Of a stretch of 64,000 bases of DNA, positions 60,420 to 64,000 are shown one piece after another. The stretch is from Diogma glabrata (taxonomy: Eukaryota; Arthropoda; Insecta; Diptera; Cylindrotomidae): NCBI GenBank assembly GCA_963693315.1, contig OY856186.1:138168439-138232438 (forward strand). The letters run 5' to 3'. The notes beneath the pieces were generated by a model. The model was not told the origin of the DNA and did no database searches. It saw only the letters and a list, made by a program, of their open reading frames with translations. The number at the start of each line of letters is the position of its first letter. The stretch's first letter is position 1. The position numbers were made by a program, and so were the translations under genes.

Positions 60420-61289
60420 GTTACAAGTATTAAGTATTCATTTAATAATTCATTTAATTTTAGAAACATGTATTACATACAATTTAGTGAAGACAACATA
60501 TTTAGTGAAGATGAAAAAATTCCAATACATATTTGATACACAAATGTAATTGTTTCAGGTTATACTATCTTTCTTACGTTATTTTTAATTTAATAAAAAT
60601 CTTGTTCAATAAAAAAACATTGATCATAGCAAACTACCGTTTAAAACGATAGTAAAATAAAAAATCCCAGCGGCAGGTATATCCGCTAAAAATAGGTAGA
60701 TATCGGGGTCAGACGGTTTTGTGTCCAAATAAAATTAGATAAGTCAGATTAGTTTAAATAAAAAATATAAGTAGAAACAGAATAATTCAAAAAAATTATC
60801 GAACCAAATTAAATACATTATCCGAACTAACGCCATCAACACAATTTCGGAACAGTTTTATTTAAGTTGGTTTGAACTACTTTTAATAACATATTAAATC
60901 CACCAAAGATCAAATGAACTACGTCACAACTACAATTATACCATCACACATAATTTATAACATTATCAAACAATTTTATTTCAAAATCATCTTTTGTTGT
61001 TGTGTTTTTTTGTTCTTATTTAATCTTTTTTCAAACAGTTACTTAGTAAAAAAAATAAAAACAAAAGAGATTTTGATAATTTTTCTATGGTATTAAATGG
61101 GTTGATATTTTTCTTGTAAGGGTTGCATTATAATGCTTATAAAAATGGAACCTTTTGGGTTAGAAAGCTGAAATTTTTTGAGGCTATAGCTGAAAAGTAT
61201 GTTTAAAAGCTAAGATGAATTTAAATAACATAAACTGAAACATGATGAAAGCATTGCCTTTTGCGTTTGTTTTTATTTCAACAGCCGTA
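60420..61289. other. AT-rich intergenic stretch
   Basis: No gene recognised. The 60-codon frame at 60914-61096 is hydrophobic and AT-driven, with no family features. Confidence 0.45.
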
Positions 61290-61655
61290 GGGTCTCGACC
61301 GTTAAACTTAAACTATTATTTTTGAAAATTTTGGAAAGACTTATATTTTAAGTACGTGAAAAAAAGTTTTCAACTATGAGCTTGGCCATTTCAGCTAGAT
61401 CAAGGGCAGCAAAGTTTAGTAAATTTTTAAAACAGCTGATTTTTGAGAAACCTGAAACGCCAAAGTAGTCATCTGGATAAAAATGATAAAAAAAGGTTCA
61501 AATATTCAATATTTTTAAATTTTATTAAAATATTATTATTCAAACGGAAGTTATAGCGCCCTAGATTATTCGACTTTTTAGGCTCTAGCCGCTTAACCGG
61601 TACCCGGATATGGCCAGCTCACGAACTTGTCCAAGACATTATTTGCCGTAACATA
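61290..61655. repeat. Dispersed repeat R3, inverted copy
   Basis: Reverse complement of 47985-48345, including cggatatggccagctcacga and caagacattatttgccgtaa. The match ends near 61655 on one side and near 61290 on the other. Confidence 0.75.
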
Positions 61656-61731
61656 CACAGAAAATTATTTTGGTGTAGGTCAAAAAATGCGACCGTGAGA
61701 GTGCCGCTAAATTCCGTTATACCTCATATCG

Positions 61732-61735
<4 letters not shown>

Positions 61736-61782
<47 letters not shown>
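61736..61782. repeat. (TA)n microsatellite, short
   Basis: About 47 bp of pure alternating TA followed by a T-run. Confidence 0.95.
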
Positions 61783-61787
<5 letters not shown>

Positions 61788-62209
61788 TTTTTTTTTTTGT
61801 TTTTCCATCTCCGCTTATCACAAATAGTCGTTTGGCATCAAAATTTTTCCGAAATTCCGAGATGAAGCCCATTGCAATAGGTAGATTTTTATATGAAATC
61901 TACCTAAAAGCAAAAATTAAGCGTATACAACAACTTTATAAATGTTCATGATGATTAATGCATTAATGCATTAAGGATAAACAACCATACATACTTTCAA
62001 TTTTATATATATTCAATATTTATTTAGCATGATGATTCGGATGCAAATTGCAAAAGACATTAGCAATATAACTTTAAAAAACTGCGTTATAGATCAATTT
62101 TTTAAAATTCGTATAAAGAAATTTTTATTATTTATATGAATTCATAAATAAAAATAAATAATTTTAATGGTATTTAATAAAAATTAAAAAAAAAACAATT
62201 AAAAAATAT

Positions 62210-62275
62210 GTACCACACCAGGGATTGAACCTACAGCACATCAGTCGAGCACGATATCCACAATGCAATTTGAAA
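62210..62275 (-). other. tRNA-derived pseudogene or SINE head
   Basis: On the minus strand an A-box-like TTGCATTGTGGATATCG is followed, at the right distance, by a B-box GGTTCAATCCC (62221-62231). A run of six T, a Pol III terminator, lies about 12 nt downstream. The D and T arms are recognisable, but the anticodon arm is missing bases and the acceptor stem does not pair, so it is not a functional tRNA. Confidence 0.55.
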
Positions 62276-62450
62276 CGTTAAGAAATGATAGATAGATTAT
62301 TATTTATTATTATTTTTAGTCTTTCACCTCAGAGCGTCACGGATCAGCCTAACTTACTACCTACGAAAAAATCTGTGTGTGGTGCGTCTAAAGAAGTTTT
62401 CACTTAAAAAAAATGGGGTGTGTGAAATAGATAAGCTCCTCGCACCCACA

Positions 62451-63507
62451 CTCTAAGAAAAAATCACTACTATAATAGTAGGAAATGGGTTGCCTACTAT
62501 AATAATAGTAAAATACTTTGCTGTGTAAATTACAAACTTTACATTAAATATGTGTATAATACGTTCAAACATTTTGTGTAAAGCTGCGTATTTTGATATG
62601 TGAAAAAACATATTATCTGTAGGAATTCACAGAATTTGTGTAACAAAACGAATTTTTAATATGTAATAAAAATAAATTGTAATATGTGGAAAAAAGAATT
62701 ATATGGCTTATTTATGGAAATTGTGAGGTTCTACAAAACATTTTTGTTTAAATCGTATTTATTTTATTTATAAAATATACAATAACTTAAATTTATTACA
62801 TATAATTTATAAAATTCACAATGTAAATCATCACTGTAACACTGCCAAATCACTGTAACACTTTTACGTAACTGCAAAACTGCCAAATCGTTGAAACTGC
62901 CAAATCCAAGAATTTTCTGTAAAATAAAGTTTTAGAGATGAGTTTTTGAAACATTTAATGTTTAAACATATATTATAAATCTGTTAACTGTAAAACATTA
63001 TAATACTTCCTTACTTATAATTGCGATCCATGGAGTATCAATTGTTGGGTTTTTAGACGTATTTTATGAAGTGAATCGCCAAACTAAAAAACAAAAAATT
63101 CTCTCAATTTCTTCATAATTATTTTGAATTAAGAAAAACTTTACCTTTAATATTTTTGATTTCGGTAACACAAACGTAGCGTCTTCAAGTCGATTTCGAT
63201 ACTTATGCGAAATCAATAGAAAACAGATTGACAGTATGTACTTTTTCAATTTTATGCGCAAATTCACACACATAATGTGCTTTAAAATTGAAATTACACA
63301 AAATAAATGTAAGATCGCACAGAAATAGTGTGAAATAGCGAATTCCGTGTAAAAACGCACTTTGTGTGTAAAATAACTGAAATTTCTACCCAAAACATTT
63401 GCCATTCGTTTTTTTACACTTGAAATGTTTAAATTCATTAAAAATTTGATAAATTAACAATTTTTATGGCAGTGATATCACAATCTTAAAATTTAAGTTT
63501 TTAGAGT
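62451..63507. mobile_element. Element with CACTCTAAGAAAAAA ends
   Basis: The left end at about 62451 reads CACTCTAAGAAAAAAT, and the right end, inverted from 63507, reads CACTCTAAAAACTTAAA. The ends resemble those of the 1.5-kb element at 37679-39217. The interior is noncoding except for a 124-codon minus-strand frame (63064-63438) of unknown nature. No target duplication is evident. Confidence 0.5.
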
Positions 63508-63512
63508 GCAGG

Positions 63513-64000
63513 GTGCAGGGTTACGCTAATAGTCTATTTCAACTTGGTAGCTAAACATTTAATTTTGAACTCTTGGCTGTGATACAAAAAAAATAAATAT
63601 GAACTAAAATCAAAATCCCAATAACAACGGTACTTTTCAGCACCATAAGACAAAAAATATTGGACCTTCAGTCCGTATTTTGCAATTGAACATTGAAGCC
63701 ATAAGCAGGCCAAAAACTGAACATTTACAAAGATTATTAAAGATTACGACATCGACGTTGTAATTCTGCAAGAAACGCATGCAGCTAATGAAGCGCAACT
63801 TACCTCTAAAGGAAATATTGATGGTTACAAATTAACTAGTGCTATTTACTATCAAGCATATGGATCTGCCACGTATGTTAAGTCAGAAATCATGAACTGC
63901 ACCCATGTACTTACACAGACGGACAACGATATTCATCTTATTGTTGTTGATATATCCGACATGAAGATTGTAAACGTATACAAGCCTCCTAATACAGGAT
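63513..64000 (+). pseudogene. LINE family 2: 5' UTR and AP endonuclease, cut by window edge
   Basis: 63513-63680 is the 5' UTR, identical in layout to the inverted piece at 44578-44745. Coding then reads LNIEAISRPKTEHLQRLLK and, after a one-base shift near 63735, DYDIDVVILQETHA (endonuclease motif with the catalytic Glu), GYKLTSAIYYQAYGSATYV and VNVYKPPNTG at the window end. The family belongs to the endonuclease-bearing LINEs; its RT is outside the window. The 5' end appears complete. Confidence 0.85.

Noticed and set aside
63064..63438. 124-codon minus-strand frame as a host gene
   Set aside because: It lies wholly between the terminal repeats of a mobile element and has AT-driven hydrophobic composition; kept only as a note in that element.

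Overview
The window looks like one very AT-rich block of interspersed repeats from an animal nuclear genome, most likely an arthropod and probably an insect. The evidence is the mix of families: ZMYM1-like hAT transposases, an RTE-type LINE, several CR1/Jockey-like LINEs, a Tc1 element, a Helitron helicase and an LTR element with a TGGCGC-type primer-binding site. The species cannot be named from sequence alone. I see no convincing single-copy host gene. There is a 200-base N gap at 19206-19405, so this is a draft assembly.

Left part (1-10780): a Tc1/mariner remnant with its right terminal repeat; foldback repeats; a 610-bp tandem duplication carrying a palindromic module; a degenerate ~55-bp tandem repeat; LINE reverse transcriptase scraps at 4640-5665; a 100-bp-arm palindrome at 6200-6433; and isolated hAT ends at 6553 and 9997.

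Centre-left (10781-20901): a nest of hAT elements. Outer hAT-A has near-perfect 8-bp target duplications (actagcac/actaacac). Inside it is hAT-B (13991-19080, TSD catcaatt) with a broken ZMYM1-like transposase on the minus strand. Inside that transposase sits a 1.8-kb hAT-like passenger (14232-16038, TSD ccttgtac); removing it and one TSD copy rejoins the reading frame. Two (TA)n tracts and two palindromic elements are also nested here.

Centre (26398-46710): another ZMYM1-like hAT (hAT-D, plus strand) has received three insertions. The first is a minus-strand LTR element (26943-36970, TSD ccgg) with a coiled-coil gag-like region and no visible pol; its left LTR is itself split by a nearly intact CR1-like LINE (27562-32009). 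The second is a 1.5-kb element (37679-39217). The third is a 5'-truncated LINE (family 1), which is in turn broken by a 3.9-kb array of 456-bp units (40519-44385) and by a 5'-inverted piece of another LINE (family 2).

The 456-bp array is the most striking object. It is noncoding, flanked by an 11-bp target duplication, and arranged as about 3.5 units in one orientation followed by about 4.9 in the other. Every unit carries a 77-nt hammerhead-ribozyme-like motif (nine copies). It looks like a metazoan retrozyme: a circular-RNA retroelement copied by a LINE machinery through twin priming.

Right part (46710-64000): a LINE family-C fragment, two partial copies of an RTE element (one with a 952-codon frame broken only by three stops), a palindromic element with Helitron-like ends beside a Pif1-type Helitron helicase, a long family-1 LINE, tRNA-like fragments, and the 5' end of LINE family 2 running off the window edge.
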